Part shown: positions 35,230-44,374 of the stretch, piece after piece
Layout of the letters: each line of letters opens with the position of its first letter
Position numbering within the stretch: position 1 is the first letter of the stretch
NCBI RefSeq assembly: GCF_026240015.1
Contig: NZ_JAPIUX010000005.1
Coordinates: forward strand, 55,253 to 119,252
DNA length: 64,000 nucleotides
From: Acetobacter farinalis
Lineage (GTDB): Bacteria; Pseudomonadota; Alphaproteobacteria; Acetobacterales; Acetobacteraceae
Direction: 5' to 3'
Notes under the pieces: model-generated
What the model saw: the letters and a program-made list of their open reading frames with translations, nothing else
Told to the model about the DNA's origin: nothing
The model's database searches: none
Position numbers and translations under genes: made by a program

Positions 35230-35503
35230 GAGCAAAACTCTTCATTTTTCGGAATTTTCTTTCTAGCGTCTGTATCGGCAGACAGATGCTGCGCAGGGCT
35301 TGGCCACCTTCCTCGGCCCAGATGTGCGTGAAGGCAAAATCGTCTAATGCCTCCACGCCATCTCCCCATGACAGACGCCCATTATCGGGAAATTTTCCCC
35401 TCAGTACTGCGGTTGCACAGTCTGGCAGCCGCAGTACTAAGGGCCATCTTTCAGGCAGGAAATCCTTCCAGAACAATCTTCCCTTTGGCCCGACCACTTT
35501 CAA
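35222..35503 (-). CDS. Possible small protein between quinone oxidoreductase and cupin
   Basis: A 93-codon frame that overlaps the 3' end of the upstream dehydrogenase by about 50 bases and the cupin start by 8. No motif is recognised; GKFPDNGRLSWGDGVEALDD is its most ordered-looking segment. The close packing argues for a real coupled gene, but it could also be the remnant of a larger one. Confidence 0.3.
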   Translation of the reverse strand: MKVVGPKGRLFWKDFLPERWPLVLRLPDCATAVLRGKFPDNGRLSWGDGVEALDDFAFTHIWAEEGGQALRSICLPIQTLERKFRKMKSFAHD

Positions 35504-36470
35504 TCAACGCGTGAGCCTCACGCAAAGCGGCCGCGGTGATCGGGCCGAGATTTTTACCAAGCGTGGTGCGCAGACGCCCTTCATCTACAAGGCGGGAGAC
35601 TTCGTTCAGAAGCTTTCCCTGCGCACCCATATCCGCCGTTCCGAACAGTGAGCGCGTGAACATCAGTTCCCAGTGCAGGGAGAGACTTTTTCTTTTAAAC
35701 GGCACGGCATCCAGTGTCGCCGGATCATCAATCAGGCCGAAATGCCCCTGCGGGGCAAGCAGTTCAACGATTTCCGACAGATGCTGCTCAGTCTGCGTTG
35801 TGGAGAACACAAAGGTGGGTGCGCTGATGGGAAGGGCCGCAACCTGCGCCGCCAGGGGCTTGCTATGGTCTACCACATAATGTGCCCCGAGGGATTTGAC
35901 CCACTCCTGCGTTTCCGGGCGGGATGCTGTGGCAATAACCGTGAGATCACCCAGAACTCGTGCAAGCTGAATGGCCACGGAACCGACCCCACCTGCCCCA
36001 CCGATAATCAGAATAGACGGCGTCACGCCGGGAGTGGGTTGACGGATGTTCAAGCGGTCAAACAGCATTTCCCAGGCGGTAATGGCTGTCAGCGGCAAGG
36101 CCGCGGCTTCAGCCCAGTTCAGGGTGCGGGGTTTGCGCCCGACAATCCGTTCATCAACCAGATGAAACTCGGCATTGGTTCCCGAACGATCAATCGCGCC
36201 GGCATAAAACACCTCATCCCCAACAGCGAACTCCGTCACGTCCGCCCCGGTCCCGACAACAACTCCGGCAGCATCCCACCCCAGAACCTTCCATTGGCCT
36301 GCCTCAGGCGCAGCCCTGAGGCGCACTTTGGTATCGACCGGATTAACCGAGACAGCCTTGATCTCCACCAGCAGGTCACGTCCTGATGGGGTGGGTTTCG
36401 GCAGGTCAATATCCTGAAGAGAAGCGGGATTTTCGATCGGAAGAGACGTCTGATAGCCGACGGCACGCAT
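35451..36470 (-). CDS. Zinc-type alcohol dehydrogenase / quinone oxidoreductase family
   Basis: A 339-residue MDR-family reductase. Features are VSVNPVDTKVR, LGWDAAGVVVGTGADV, and the NADPH loop ILIIGGAGGVGSVAIQLAR. It matches zinc-binding alcohol dehydrogenases of the ZADH/YhfP-like class that act on quinones or enones; the catalytic Zn Cys set is absent. It is divergent from an HxlR regulator, a pairing known for quinone-responsive reductases (compare QorA/QorR). Confidence 0.9.
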   Translation of the reverse strand: MRAVGYQTSLPIENPASLQDIDLPKPTPSGRDLLVEIKAVSVNPVDTKVRLRAAPEAGQWKVLGWDAAGVVVGTGADVTEFAVGDEVFYAGAIDRSGTNAEFHLVDERIVGRKPRTLNWAEAAALPLTAITAWEMLFDRLNIRQPTPGVTPSILIIGGAGGVGSVAIQLARVLGDLTVIATASRPETQEWVKSLGAHYVVDHSKPLAAQVAALPISAPTFVFSTTQTEQHLSEIVELLAPQGHFGLIDDPATLDAVPFKRKSLSLHWELMFTRSLFGTADMGAQGKLLNEVSRLVDEGRLRTTLGKNLGPITAAALREAHALIESGRAKGKIVLEGFPA

Positions 36471-36550
36471 GATTTCTGCTCCTTGGTTGAGTAAGGATGA
36501 GACTGCGCATTATGCTGCATTTAAACAAGAACGCACTTTTAACGCACATA

Positions 36551-36566
36551 GTATCGGAATTGATAC
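36551..36566. promoter_or_regulatory. Inverted repeat upstream of HxlR regulator
   Basis: GTATC (36551-36555) and GATAC (36562-36566) with a 6-bp spacer, 5 bp before the hxlR-type gene. A plausible autoregulatory site shared with the divergent oxidoreductase. Confidence 0.5.
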
Positions 36567-36570
36567 CGTC

Positions 36571-36915
36571 ATGACCCGTATTCGTCACACATCGCTCGCG
36601 TGCAGCCCCGGTTGCGCTGTCGAGGCTACGCTTCAGCTCATCGACGGGAAATGGAAAGGGGTGATCCTTTATCACCTGTTTGAAGGCACTCTACGCTTCA
36701 ATGCCATCCGCAAACGCCTGCCCAACATCACCCAGAGAATGCTGACAGCACAGCTTCGCGAACTGGAGCGTGACGGCTTCGTGCTCCGCACGGTTTACCC
36801 CGAAGTGCCACCAAAGGTGGAATACAGCCTGACCGCCCGGGGGCGAACGCTGGAACCGGTTATCATGGCTCTCAAGGCATGGGGGGACGAAAATGCCGCA
36901 TTCAGACCTGCGTGA
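36571..36915 (+). CDS. HxlR-family transcriptional regulator
   Basis: About 114 residues from MTRIRHTSLACSPGCAVEAT. The HxlR core is LQLIDGKWKGVILYHLFEGT, then LRFNAIRKRLPNITQRML and KVEYSLTARG. The N-terminal Cys residues (ACSPGC) are where QorR/YodB-type members sense quinones or electrophiles. An upstream ATG at 36469 would cross the divergent promoter and is rejected. Confidence 0.9.
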   Translation: MTRIRHTSLACSPGCAVEATLQLIDGKWKGVILYHLFEGTLRFNAIRKRLPNITQRMLTAQLRELERDGFVLRTVYPEVPPKVEYSLTARGRTLEPVIMALKAWGDENAAFRPA

Positions 36916-37014
36916 GATGGATGCAGACCTTTGTTCCACAGGAGATTTCAGAATAGCCGGCAGGGTTGCCCTACAAGTTCGACTGAATTGCCCCGGGTTT
37001 TGTGGAGACGTTCT

Positions 37015-37493
37015 TTATCTGAACCAAGCGGCTAATGCACGTGATTTCTGTTGTGCATAAAAGCGAGCCTCAGCTTCTGCTGGGGGGATGTTTCCAATGG
37101 AGGACAGGATCTGTCGATGATTGACCCGTTTAAGTGTTGCCAGCTCAACAGCTTCCCTGTTTTTCCATGGTCCTTGCCGATAGATGAGTTCGGTTTTGTA
37201 AAGCCCGTTAATGGTCTCCGCCAGGGCGTTATCATAGGAATCCCCAACGCTTCCGACAGAAGCAACGAGACCCGCTTCAGCCAGTCTTTGCGTGTAGCGA
37301 ATGGACACATATTGACAGCCGCGGTCAGAATGGTGGGTCACTTTTCCCTCAGGCCGCCTCTGGCACAGAGTTTGATCGAGGGCATCCAGCACGAAGTCGG
37401 TATGGGCCGTTGAGGAGACACGCCAGCCCACAATAACCCGCGCGAATACATCAATGATAAAGGCCATATAAACAAAGCCCTGCCAGATGGAAA
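37015..37493 (-). pseudogene. IS3-family transposase OrfB, 3' exon
   Basis: Reads SIWQGFVYMAFIIDVFARVI from the intron junction, then SDRGCQYVSIRY and GSVGDSYDNALAETINGLYK, the second and third acidic regions of the DDE integrase core. The 5' portion of the gene lies beyond the intron at 39732-40142. Confidence 0.9.
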
Positions 37494-37528
37494 GTAGAGT
37501 AGGAAGCGCATATGCGCTTCCCCTCTCC

Positions 37529-37562
37529 GAACCGTACGTGCGCCTTTCAGCGCATACGGCTC
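37529..37562 (-). ncRNA. Group II intron domain V
   Basis: A 34-nt hairpin, 5' part GAGCCGTATGCGCTGAAAGG, 3' part CGCACGTACGGTTC, which matches the catalytic domain V pattern including the terminal GAAA tetraloop. It directly follows the RT stop region and precedes domain VI. Confidence 0.92.
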
Positions 37563-37567
37563 TCCGT

Positions 37568-39094
37568 TCAGGCTCGGCTTAAAGCCATTGCCACATCATG
37601 ATAACGGGAGGTGACCGTGCTCCGTGCTTCGTCCCTGAAGATATAGGGGTTTTGCTCGGGGTTCCGCCACCGGAATTGTGCTTTCGGGCTCGCGACGAGC
37701 CGTCGCAGCGCCTTTCCGACAGGATTGCCTTGTTCGCTTCGTCCATAGACCAGCCAAGTCTTGGACTGGCTCATCTCCGGCACGCGATACCATTTTCGCA
37801 TCAGAGGCCTGATACGGGAACGATATTTCTGCGCCAGCCAGTGCGCCAGTTTCCAGAACACGACAGTGTCGATGCGCCGGAATGTGCGCGCTGTGAAGTC
37901 CGTGAACCGGTAGAATGCCGCCCATCCTGCCAAGCGACGGTTCAGGGAGGCAACCATGTCAACCGCATTGATATCGTGATGTCCAGTGAGTGCCTCGGTC
38001 AGTCCGTGAACAAAGGCCTTGGCTTTCTCCTTGGGTATTGTCGTGACCACGGACATACGCCCGCGTGATCCCCGTTTCCGAATGATCCGATTTCCCAGAA
38101 AGACAAAACCGTCGTCAACATGGGTGATATGGGATTTCTCCATATTCATCTTCAGTTTCAGACGGTTTTCCAGAAAATCCCGGCATTCCTCACGGATGGT
38201 CTCGGCATGTGCCTTTGTCCCTTTGACGATAACGACAAAATCATCGGCATAGCGACAATAGGCAACAGCGGGTTTCCACTGCCGGTTCTCACGAACCGTG
38301 ATGGGCCGTTGCTGCTGTATGCCAAAATTCCAGGCCCAACGGTCCTTTCGCGCTTTGTGGCTCAGGTATTTCGTCTCAAGCCATGTATCAAACTCATGGA
38401 GCATGATATTGGACAGAAGTGGCGACAGAACGCCACCTTGCGGAACACCCTCGCTGGCCGCCACGAACAGACCACGCTCGATGTGGCCTGCCTTAAGGAT
38501 ACGCCAGAGCAGATCAATGAACCGATCGTCCATTATCCGCCGCCGGGTGCTGCGAAGAAGCAGCCTGTGATGGACAGTGTCGAAGTAGCTCGCAAGATCA
38601 CCTTCGATGACCCAGCGTCCCCTCGTGTCACTGCCATCCTGAAGCTGCAATTTCACGGTCCGGACAGCATGATGCACGCTGCGTTCCGGTCTGAACCCGT
38701 AGGACAGACGATGGAAATCGCTTTCCCATATTGGGTCCATGACCATCAGCATAGCGCGTTGGACAATGCGGTCTGTCAAGGTCGGAATACCCAACGGGCG
38801 CTGCTTACCGTTCGCTTTCGGGATATAGATGCGCCTGACCGGCTTCGGGCAATATGTGCCGTTCAGCAGGTCCACACGCAGGTTTGCCAGATGTTGATCC
38901 AGCGTGTTCTGCATGCGGCACTTGTCTATTCCGTCTATGCCCGGTGTATGGGCGCCGCTCGACGCCAATACGATCCGGGCCGCTTCGGCAAGCCACTCCC
39001 GGCTGGCCATGAGCCGCAACAGGCGGTCGAACCGACGGTTCGGGTCCGCTGCGGCCCATGTTGCAAGCTTGTGCTGCATTTCCCTGATTATCAA
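37568..39094 (-). CDS. ltrA: Group II intron reverse transcriptase/maturase
   Basis: A 508-residue intron-encoded protein. RT blocks are visible: KANGKQRPLGIPTLTDRIVQ, YGFRPERSVHHAV, GVPQGGVLSPLLSNIML, CRYADDFVV (catalytic YADD) and FLGNRIIRK. The maturase (GIIM) domain shows LNRRLAGWAAFYRF. I see no clear C-terminal HNH endonuclease. The protein assists splicing and reverse-splices the intron into DNA. It appears intact, whereas its host transposase is not. Confidence 0.95.
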   Translation of the reverse strand: MIIREMQHKLATWAAADPNRRFDRLLRLMASREWLAEAARIVLASSGAHTPGIDGIDKCRMQNTLDQHLANLRVDLLNGTYCPKPVRRIYIPKANGKQRPLGIPTLTDRIVQRAMLMVMDPIWESDFHRLSYGFRPERSVHHAVRTVKLQLQDGSDTRGRWVIEGDLASYFDTVHHRLLLRSTRRRIMDDRFIDLLWRILKAGHIERGLFVAASEGVPQGGVLSPLLSNIMLHEFDTWLETKYLSHKARKDRWAWNFGIQQQRPITVRENRQWKPAVAYCRYADDFVVIVKGTKAHAETIREECRDFLENRLKLKMNMEKSHITHVDDGFVFLGNRIIRKRGSRGRMSVVTTIPKEKAKAFVHGLTEALTGHHDINAVDMVASLNRRLAGWAAFYRFTDFTARTFRRIDTVVFWKLAHWLAQKYRSRIRPLMRKWYRVPEMSQSKTWLVYGRSEQGNPVGKALRRLVASPKAQFRWRNPEQNPYIFRDEARSTVTSRYHDVAMALSRA

Positions 39095-39731
39095 AGGTCT
39101 TCACCTCATTAGGTCAGTTAGTTTGCACTTCAAGCAGTCTGAACTGTTCCCCTTCGCCATGTGGCAGGCTTTCCCTGCCGCGGACTACTACGGGAACTCC
39201 GCCAGCATGATGGACATCAGGGTCAACTCCCTTGGCATTCCATCAAGCCTTCCCTCGTTCGTATGCTGGACATCAGCGCGTTGGGGAGGCTGCCGGTCGC
39301 AGTCCTTTTCCTTGCGTTCCGCAAGTCGATACCGATGCCGTGGTCTGGCTGTGTTCTCCCCACGGCTCCCAGCAGACACCGTACGTGTATGCCTGCATTC
39401 GGACCCCGCTGACTTACATCTCCAGCAGCGTCATCAGTATTCCGCCTGTTAAACCGTGTAGGCGGAGGCGACATTTCAGCCCTCGGATGCGGGTTAACCG
39501 GTTCGTATTCCTCAACCTTCCAACGCTTCAGCCTCGGGGACCATCTCGGCGTAACGGTTTCGCCTCAATCCCCTTTACCTGCGGGCTACGTCACCCTGCC
39601 AGTTGACAGCAGGTCACCGCCGCTTGGGCTCATGTTCCCCCACAGCAGGGAACAAGGCAGTACTTCTGTTCCTCCTTTCTCTTTTGCATTCCAGTCATAC
39701 ACGCCCCCAGACCATCCGGGGCGAGGCGCAC

Positions 39732-40142
39732 CATACGTGAAATCCGAAACCCACAGTCTGTTGGGGGCTGGTGCATGAAACTGGCGCTGCACCAGATCCT
39801 GTGGACAGGGCCGTGCTGGCTCGGGCCGTGTGGTTCTGCCCCCCTGCCACGAATGACACCTTTAAGCCCCATCTGGCGCATCAGCCGTTCTACCGTGCAG
39901 CGGGCAACACTCCAGCCTTCACGTCTGAGCTGATGCCAGACCTTGCGTGCTCCGTAGACGCAGAAATTATCATTCCACACTCTACGGACTTCATGGCACA
40001 GTTCTTTGTCTTTCTGGCTACGCACACAGGGATTTTTCTGTCTCGTCCGATAAGCATAATAGACAGATGGTGCAATCGACAGAACCCTGCAGATTGACCC
40101 GACACCCTATGTCTGCCGGTGCTCCTCAATGAAGCGTGTCAT
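39732..40142 (-). pseudogene. IS3-family transposase OrfB, 5' exon with stop and frameshift
   Basis: Starts MTRFIEEHRQT at 40142, overlapping the orfA stop, then meets TAG at 40107-40109. It resumes as YYAYRTRQKNPCV... and VYGARKVWHQLRREGWSVAR. It shifts frame again in a six-base homopolymer (39839-39844) before QFHAPAPNRLWVSDFTY, the first Asp region. The intron interrupts just after TY. Confidence 0.85.
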
Positions 40143-40463
40143 GGCCTGAAGCGGCGGGCAAGTTCTCCTTCCGCAAAATATGCCGACGCCTTGCGCAGGA
40201 TTTCATTGGCTTGCCGCAGTTCGCGGTTCTCTCGTTCCAGTTGCCTGATCTTCTCCCGATCAGGCAACTCACTCACCGCAGGCGCATTGGCCCGTTCATG
40301 CAGACGGGTCCGTTTTGACAGCGTGTCAGGATGAAATATCCAGCTTTGGCGCGATCATCATCACTGCGGACCAGCGTGATGGATGGTTCTTCTCTTCCTC
40401 CAGAACCATACGGGCTGCACGGTCACGAAATTCAGGTGGAAAACGCTTCGATTTGTTGTTCAT
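40139..40463 (-). pseudogene. IS3-family transposase OrfA, frameshifted
   Basis: Begins MNNKSKRFPPEFRDRAARMV (helix-turn-helix), then breaks near APKLDISS. In the next frame it continues KIRQLERENRELRQANEILR and ASAYFAEGELARRFRP, the leucine-zipper-like end. Stop overlaps the orfB start. Confidence 0.8.
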
Positions 40464-40683
40464 GAATTCTTCTTACCTCTCGGGTCGTTCTGTCTCCACA
40501 AAACCCGGGGCAATTCATTTGAGGCAGGCCTGACACTCATTGTCGAAGGCCTGTCGTGCAGTCTGCAAAAATCCACGCCGACGAGCGCGTGACACAGCCC
40601 CCCTCCCCTTGTGACCGGACGCATCACGGTTTGGTGGCAGCCCTGTCATGCTGACCTGCCCGGCCATGCCAACTTATACGCAT

Positions 40684-41739
40684 TTACTCTGTTTTTGCCA
40701 CCTCTTCAGGGTACCCACCGAAGCGGTAGCGGCTTTGCCGCGTGATCATCCAGCCCGGATATTCCGGCGACAGGGCGCTCACAGCCTCCAGTGTGGCCAG
40801 ATCCTCCGGCGAGAGTGTCACAGTGGTCGCCCCGATATTGTCCTGCAACTGCTTGGGTCTTTTCGCGCCGACAATCACGCTGGTCACCACCTTGCGGTGC
40901 AGCAGCCATGCGATGGCGATTTGGGCCACGCTCCGCCCGTGCGCGTCGGCAATCGGGCGCATGGCATCGATAACGGCGAAGGCCCGATCACGATCGACCG
41001 GAGGGAAATCGAAGCTGGCGCGGCGTCCATCACCGGAGATGGACGTGCCATCACGGTGATATTTGCCCGACAACAAACCACCTGCCAGCGGGCTCCAGAC
41101 CATCAGTCCAACCTGTTCCTCATCCAGCATCGGGACGATCTCGCGCTCAAGATCACGCCCGGCGATGGTGTAATAGGCTTGCAGTGAACGGATCTTTGCC
41201 AGGTTCTTGCGCTCGGCAATACCCAGCGCCTTGCTGATCTGCCACGCCGCCCAGTTGGAGACACCGATATACCGGACATCCCCGGCCCGAACCAGCGTAT
41301 CCAGCGCGTCCATGGTTTCCTCGATCGGGGTAAACGGATCAACTCCATGAATCTGGTAGAGATCGATATGGTCAAGCTGAAGCCGCTTCAGGCTGGCATG
41401 GCATTGCGCAATGATATGCGATCGAGAGGCACCGCGTGCGTTCGGCCCATCACCCATTGGCGCAAGCACCTTGGTGGCGACCACAACATCGTCACGCGCC
41501 ACGCCGAGATTACGCAGGGCCTGCCCGGTCATCTGCTCTGAAAGCCCGTAAGAGTAGACATTCGCCGTATCAATAAAGTTGATCCCGGCCTCCAGTGCGC
41601 TGCGGACAAGAGCATCGGCCTCAGCCTGAACCAGCCCGCCAACCTGCCCCCAGACAGGCCCCTGCCCTCCAAAGGTCATGGTACCAAGGCAGAGTTCGGA
41701 AACCTGAAGACCGGTGCGGCCAAGCGGATTATATTTCAT
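40684..41739 (-). CDS. Aldo/keto reductase
   Basis: A 351-residue NADPH-dependent TIM-barrel reductase. Features are NFIDTANVYSYGLSEQMTG (catalytic Asp and Tyr), VVVATKVLAPMGDG (Lys), LDHIDLYQIHGVDPFTPIEE (His) and IAWLLHRKVVTSVIVGAKRP (cofactor loop). Closest in style to the YajO/AKR11-13 group. It is divergent from an AraC-type regulator, probably its controller. Confidence 0.93.
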   Translation of the reverse strand: MKYNPLGRTGLQVSELCLGTMTFGGQGPVWGQVGGLVQAEADALVRSALEAGINFIDTANVYSYGLSEQMTGQALRNLGVARDDVVVATKVLAPMGDGPNARGASRSHIIAQCHASLKRLQLDHIDLYQIHGVDPFTPIEETMDALDTLVRAGDVRYIGVSNWAAWQISKALGIAERKNLAKIRSLQAYYTIAGRDLEREIVPMLDEEQVGLMVWSPLAGGLLSGKYHRDGTSISGDGRRASFDFPPVDRDRAFAVIDAMRPIADAHGRSVAQIAIAWLLHRKVVTSVIVGAKRPKQLQDNIGATTVTLSPEDLATLEAVSALSPEYPGWMITRQSRYRFGGYPEEVAKTE

Positions 41740-41918
41740 GAAACGAAACCCTCACGACAGAGACGAGCCGCATAACGCGGCAGGACCTCATGGTGGCCTC
41801 TGGCGTGCTCTGTGCGGTAGGAAAATCCCCTCGCATTCTTGCCCGATACTCTCAGAAACAGGCACGCTCCCTTGCGCATCCCGCTCCCTGCAGGCAGCCT
41901 GACGATGGAGGTTTCCCG

Positions 41919-42842
41919 ATGTCTGCCATCAAGTCCCTGCGTGATCTTATCGGACGCCATGCGGCCGGGAGACGTGCACCAACAGCCGTACCCGGCCTCA
42001 CGCTGTTCCGTTCCGAAAGTCGGTCGGTGCCGCTCAACTGCCTCTATCGCTCGCGGCTCTATCTGGTTGTTCAGGGCAGAAAGCGGGTCGAGCTGGGGCG
42101 TCACAGCTTCATCTATGATGACAGCCACTATCTGCTCACAACAGTTGATCTGCCTGTAAGCAGCGCCGTGATCGAAGCCGCCCCGGATCGGCCCTATCTG
42201 GCGCTCAGCATCGATTTTGACCAAGCGGTTCTGGCCGAGTTGCTCCTGTCCCTCCCCATGAACAGGGACACTCGGGTAGAGCAGGAAGCCGGCCTTGCCG
42301 TTGCCGCTCTGGACGAGGCACTGCTGGATTCCGTACGCCGCCTTGTCGCGCTGCTGGATACACCCGGTGATATTCCCGTTCTCGCCCCTCTGGTCCGGCA
42401 GGAAATCTATTATCGCCTGCTGACAGGGCCTCTCGGCGCCCGGCTTCGGGCCATTGCGGTGGCGGATAGCCACATGACCCGGATTGCCCGCGTCATGGCC
42501 TGGATGCGTGCGCATTATGCAGAGGATTTCGGGATTGATGCTCTGGCGCGCCTTGCCGGCATGAGCGCACCCTCTCTCTTCCGGCATTTCAAGGCGGTGG
42601 CGCTGATGAGCCCGATGCAGTACCGGACCTGCATCCGCTTACAGGAAGCACGACGCCGGCTGGTGGCGGACGGACGCGATGCGGCGGAAGCCGGTTTCGC
42701 GGTGGGGTATGACAGTCCCTCCCAGTTCAGCCGTGATTACCGGCGGATGTTCGGAGCCCCTCCGGCCCACGATGCAGCACGATTGCGGCGGGGCTCCCTG
42801 CTCCTTGTGCAGGCCGCCACAGAAGACATGGAAAGAATTTAA
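41919..42842 (+). CDS. AraC family regulator (AraC_N type)
   Basis: About 307 residues from MSAIKSLRDLIGRHAAGRRA. The N-terminal half matches the AraC_N group (YRSRLYLVVQGRKRVELGRH, LTTVDLPVSSAVIEA), usually paired with aldo/keto reductases. The C-terminal HTH has LARLAGMSAPSLFRHFKAVA and GFAVGYDSPSQFSRDYRRMF. An upstream ATG (41790) is rejected on family length. Likely activates the divergent aldo/keto reductase. Confidence 0.9.
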   Translation: MSAIKSLRDLIGRHAAGRRAPTAVPGLTLFRSESRSVPLNCLYRSRLYLVVQGRKRVELGRHSFIYDDSHYLLTTVDLPVSSAVIEAAPDRPYLALSIDFDQAVLAELLLSLPMNRDTRVEQEAGLAVAALDEALLDSVRRLVALLDTPGDIPVLAPLVRQEIYYRLLTGPLGARLRAIAVADSHMTRIARVMAWMRAHYAEDFGIDALARLAGMSAPSLFRHFKAVALMSPMQYRTCIRLQEARRRLVADGRDAAEAGFAVGYDSPSQFSRDYRRMFGAPPAHDAARLRRGSLLLVQAATEDMERI

Positions 42843-43240
42843 GGCTCCCTCCTCAAAGCTCTCCATTTCGTTCAGGCTCTCGTCAGAAAAACATGCTAAG
42901 CGCTGTCGATCTTGATGAGGACGAGTATGACCAAAGCCGCTTCCAATGCCGTGGGCACACCGCCCTATGACCCCGGCATGATCCTTCTGCATTGGGCGGC
43001 ACACCTCGCCTCTTCTCTCACGGTCACTCCGGCTCTGGCAGCAGGCCTGTTTCGGCCTGCCATCATTCCCTCTCGCCTGCCTCTCTCCCCTCGCTTTCAT
43101 CCGGAACAGGGGGGAGGCTCAAGGCACCGCGTTTCCGGGGTATCTGCTGCCTGCAGGACTGTTTCCGCCATGTGCGCAACTGTAGCGCGCCGCGCACACG
43201 TATCCGCAGCGCCTGTTTCCACCCACTCCGGATATTCCGC
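42843..43240. other. Spacer between AraC regulator and RND operon
   Basis: About 400 bp. A plus-strand frame near 42926 reads PYDPGMILLHWAAHLASSLT, which loosely resembles the start of a cytochrome b561, then becomes unrelated sequence. Probably a remnant. The RND operon promoter should lie here; no clear operator was found. Confidence 0.4.
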
Positions 43241-44374
43241 ATGACGCGCTGCAAACGCCGCAAGCCGGCCCCACGACCGTCTCTCCCCGCTCTTCTGACG
43301 CTTGGCTGCCTTACCGCAGGCGGGATCGGTTCAGCCACGGCTCAGACAATCCACCACGATCAGAGCGGCGATGTCCGTGTGGATGCGGACTCTCCGGTTC
43401 TGGCGCGTCTCACCGTAGACACCGTCAAGGTCGAGGTGCAGCCGAAAACGATCGATGCACCGGGCGAAATCACGGCCGAACCCGCGCGCACCATTTCAAT
43501 TCTGCCGCCCGTGGCGGGCCATATCGTCCGTCTGGACGTAGCCCCCGGCACCCGCGTCAAACGCGGGCAGTTTCTGGCCCAGATCGCATCGGGCGACATG
43601 GCGCAGGCCAGTTCGGACGAAGAAAAAGCCCGCACCGCCTTCACCCTCGCACGAGATCAATATGAACGCGCCCGCCATGTCGTCGGAGCGGGAGGCGGTG
43701 CGGTCAAGGATCTGGAAAGCGCCCGTGCCGCTTACGCACAGGCGCAGTCCGAACTGGACCGTGCGCGTGACCGCCTTGCCGCACTCGGCCATAGCGCGCA
43801 GGCCGATGCCCGCGCCAGTTCCCTTGTCACCCTGACCGCGCCGATCGACGGTGTGATTGATACCCTCTCGGTTGCGGCGGGCATGAACATCACAGATCCG
43901 ACCGCCGTCATGATGACCCTGCTCGACACACGCGCTGTCTGGGTCACGGCCGATCTGGCGGAAGATCAGGCTCCCCTCGTTCAGGCCGGCATGACCGCCC
44001 GCGCCACGTTCCCCATTCTGCCCGGTCTTCAGGTGAGCGGCCCGATAGACGGCCTGCGCCCCTCCCTGCAGGCGGATACACGGCGGCGCACCGTTCATTT
44101 CGAAGTCCAGAACCCGAACGGTACACTGCTGCCCCATCTCTATGCCCATGTTGCCATCGCCGTGCCGCAGCCGCCGGAAATCACGATCCCGCAGACAGCA
44201 ATCCTGATGAACAACGATGCGACCACAGTGTTCGTGGAAGTGCGCCCCCACGTCTTCCGCCGCAGAACGGTGGATATCGTCTATGACGACGGCGCGAACA
44301 GCCGCGTCCTGAACGGGCTGGCCGCAGGAGATCGGGTCGTGACCCAAGGTGCGGTGCTGTTGAACGATGATTAA
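43241..44374 (+). CDS. RND efflux periplasmic adaptor subunit (CzcB/CusB-like)
   Basis: About 377 residues with a signal peptide (PSLPALLTLGCLTAGGIGSA...). The lipoyl half-motifs are ILPPVAGHIVRLDVAPGTRV and VTLTAPIDGVIDTLSVAAGM, with a coiled-coil hairpin between (SDEEKARTAFTLARDQYERA). It links the inner-membrane pump to the outer-membrane channel. Start at 43241 is preferred over a long upstream frame. It ends about 8 bases into the next gene. Confidence 0.9.
   Translation: MTRCKRRKPAPRPSLPALLTLGCLTAGGIGSATAQTIHHDQSGDVRVDADSPVLARLTVDTVKVEVQPKTIDAPGEITAEPARTISILPPVAGHIVRLDVAPGTRVKRGQFLAQIASGDMAQASSDEEKARTAFTLARDQYERARHVVGAGGGAVKDLESARAAYAQAQSELDRARDRLAALGHSAQADARASSLVTLTAPIDGVIDTLSVAAGMNITDPTAVMMTLLDTRAVWVTADLAEDQAPLVQAGMTARATFPILPGLQVSGPIDGLRPSLQADTRRRTVHFEVQNPNGTLLPHLYAHVAIAVPQPPEITIPQTAILMNNDATTVFVEVRPHVFRRRTVDIVYDDGANSRVLNGLAAGDRVVTQGAVLLNDD

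Larger units (their letters stand above)
37494..39731 (-). mobile_element. Group II intron, complete
   Basis: A 2238-nt intron on the minus strand, beginning GTGCG (39731) and ending AC (37494). Joining the flanks restores FTY-V-SIWQGF in the transposase, which fixes both junctions. Domain V is the 34-nt hairpin at 37529-37562 (GAGCCGTATGCG...GTACGGTTC); domain VI lies at about 37496-37527. Domains I-III occupy about 39095-39731 and the RT gene sits in domain IV. CATACG at 39260-39265 (minus) is complementary to the last six exon bases CGTATG, so it is a candidate EBS1. Confidence 0.92.
36984..40517 (-). mobile_element. Degenerate IS3-family element interrupted by a group II intron
   Basis: Terminal inverted repeats of 26 bp are TGAATTGCCCCGGGTTTTGT... 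at 36984-37009 and its complement at 40492-40517, ending TG...CA. No target duplication is seen. Removing the intron leaves about 1.3 kb with orfA and orfB on the minus strand. orfA is frameshifted, orfB has a stop and a frameshift, so the transposase is dead. Confidence 0.88.

Noticed and set aside
35286..35651. Plus-strand frame over the cupin/oxidoreductase junction
   Set aside because: No motif; runs antisense to the zinc-type dehydrogenase.
38120..39112. 330-codon plus-strand frame across the intron
   Set aside because: Shadow of the intron reverse transcriptase on the other strand.
42926..43050. Cytochrome b561 gene
   Set aside because: Only about 20 residues (YDPGMILLHWA) recall the family; the rest does not, so at most a remnant.
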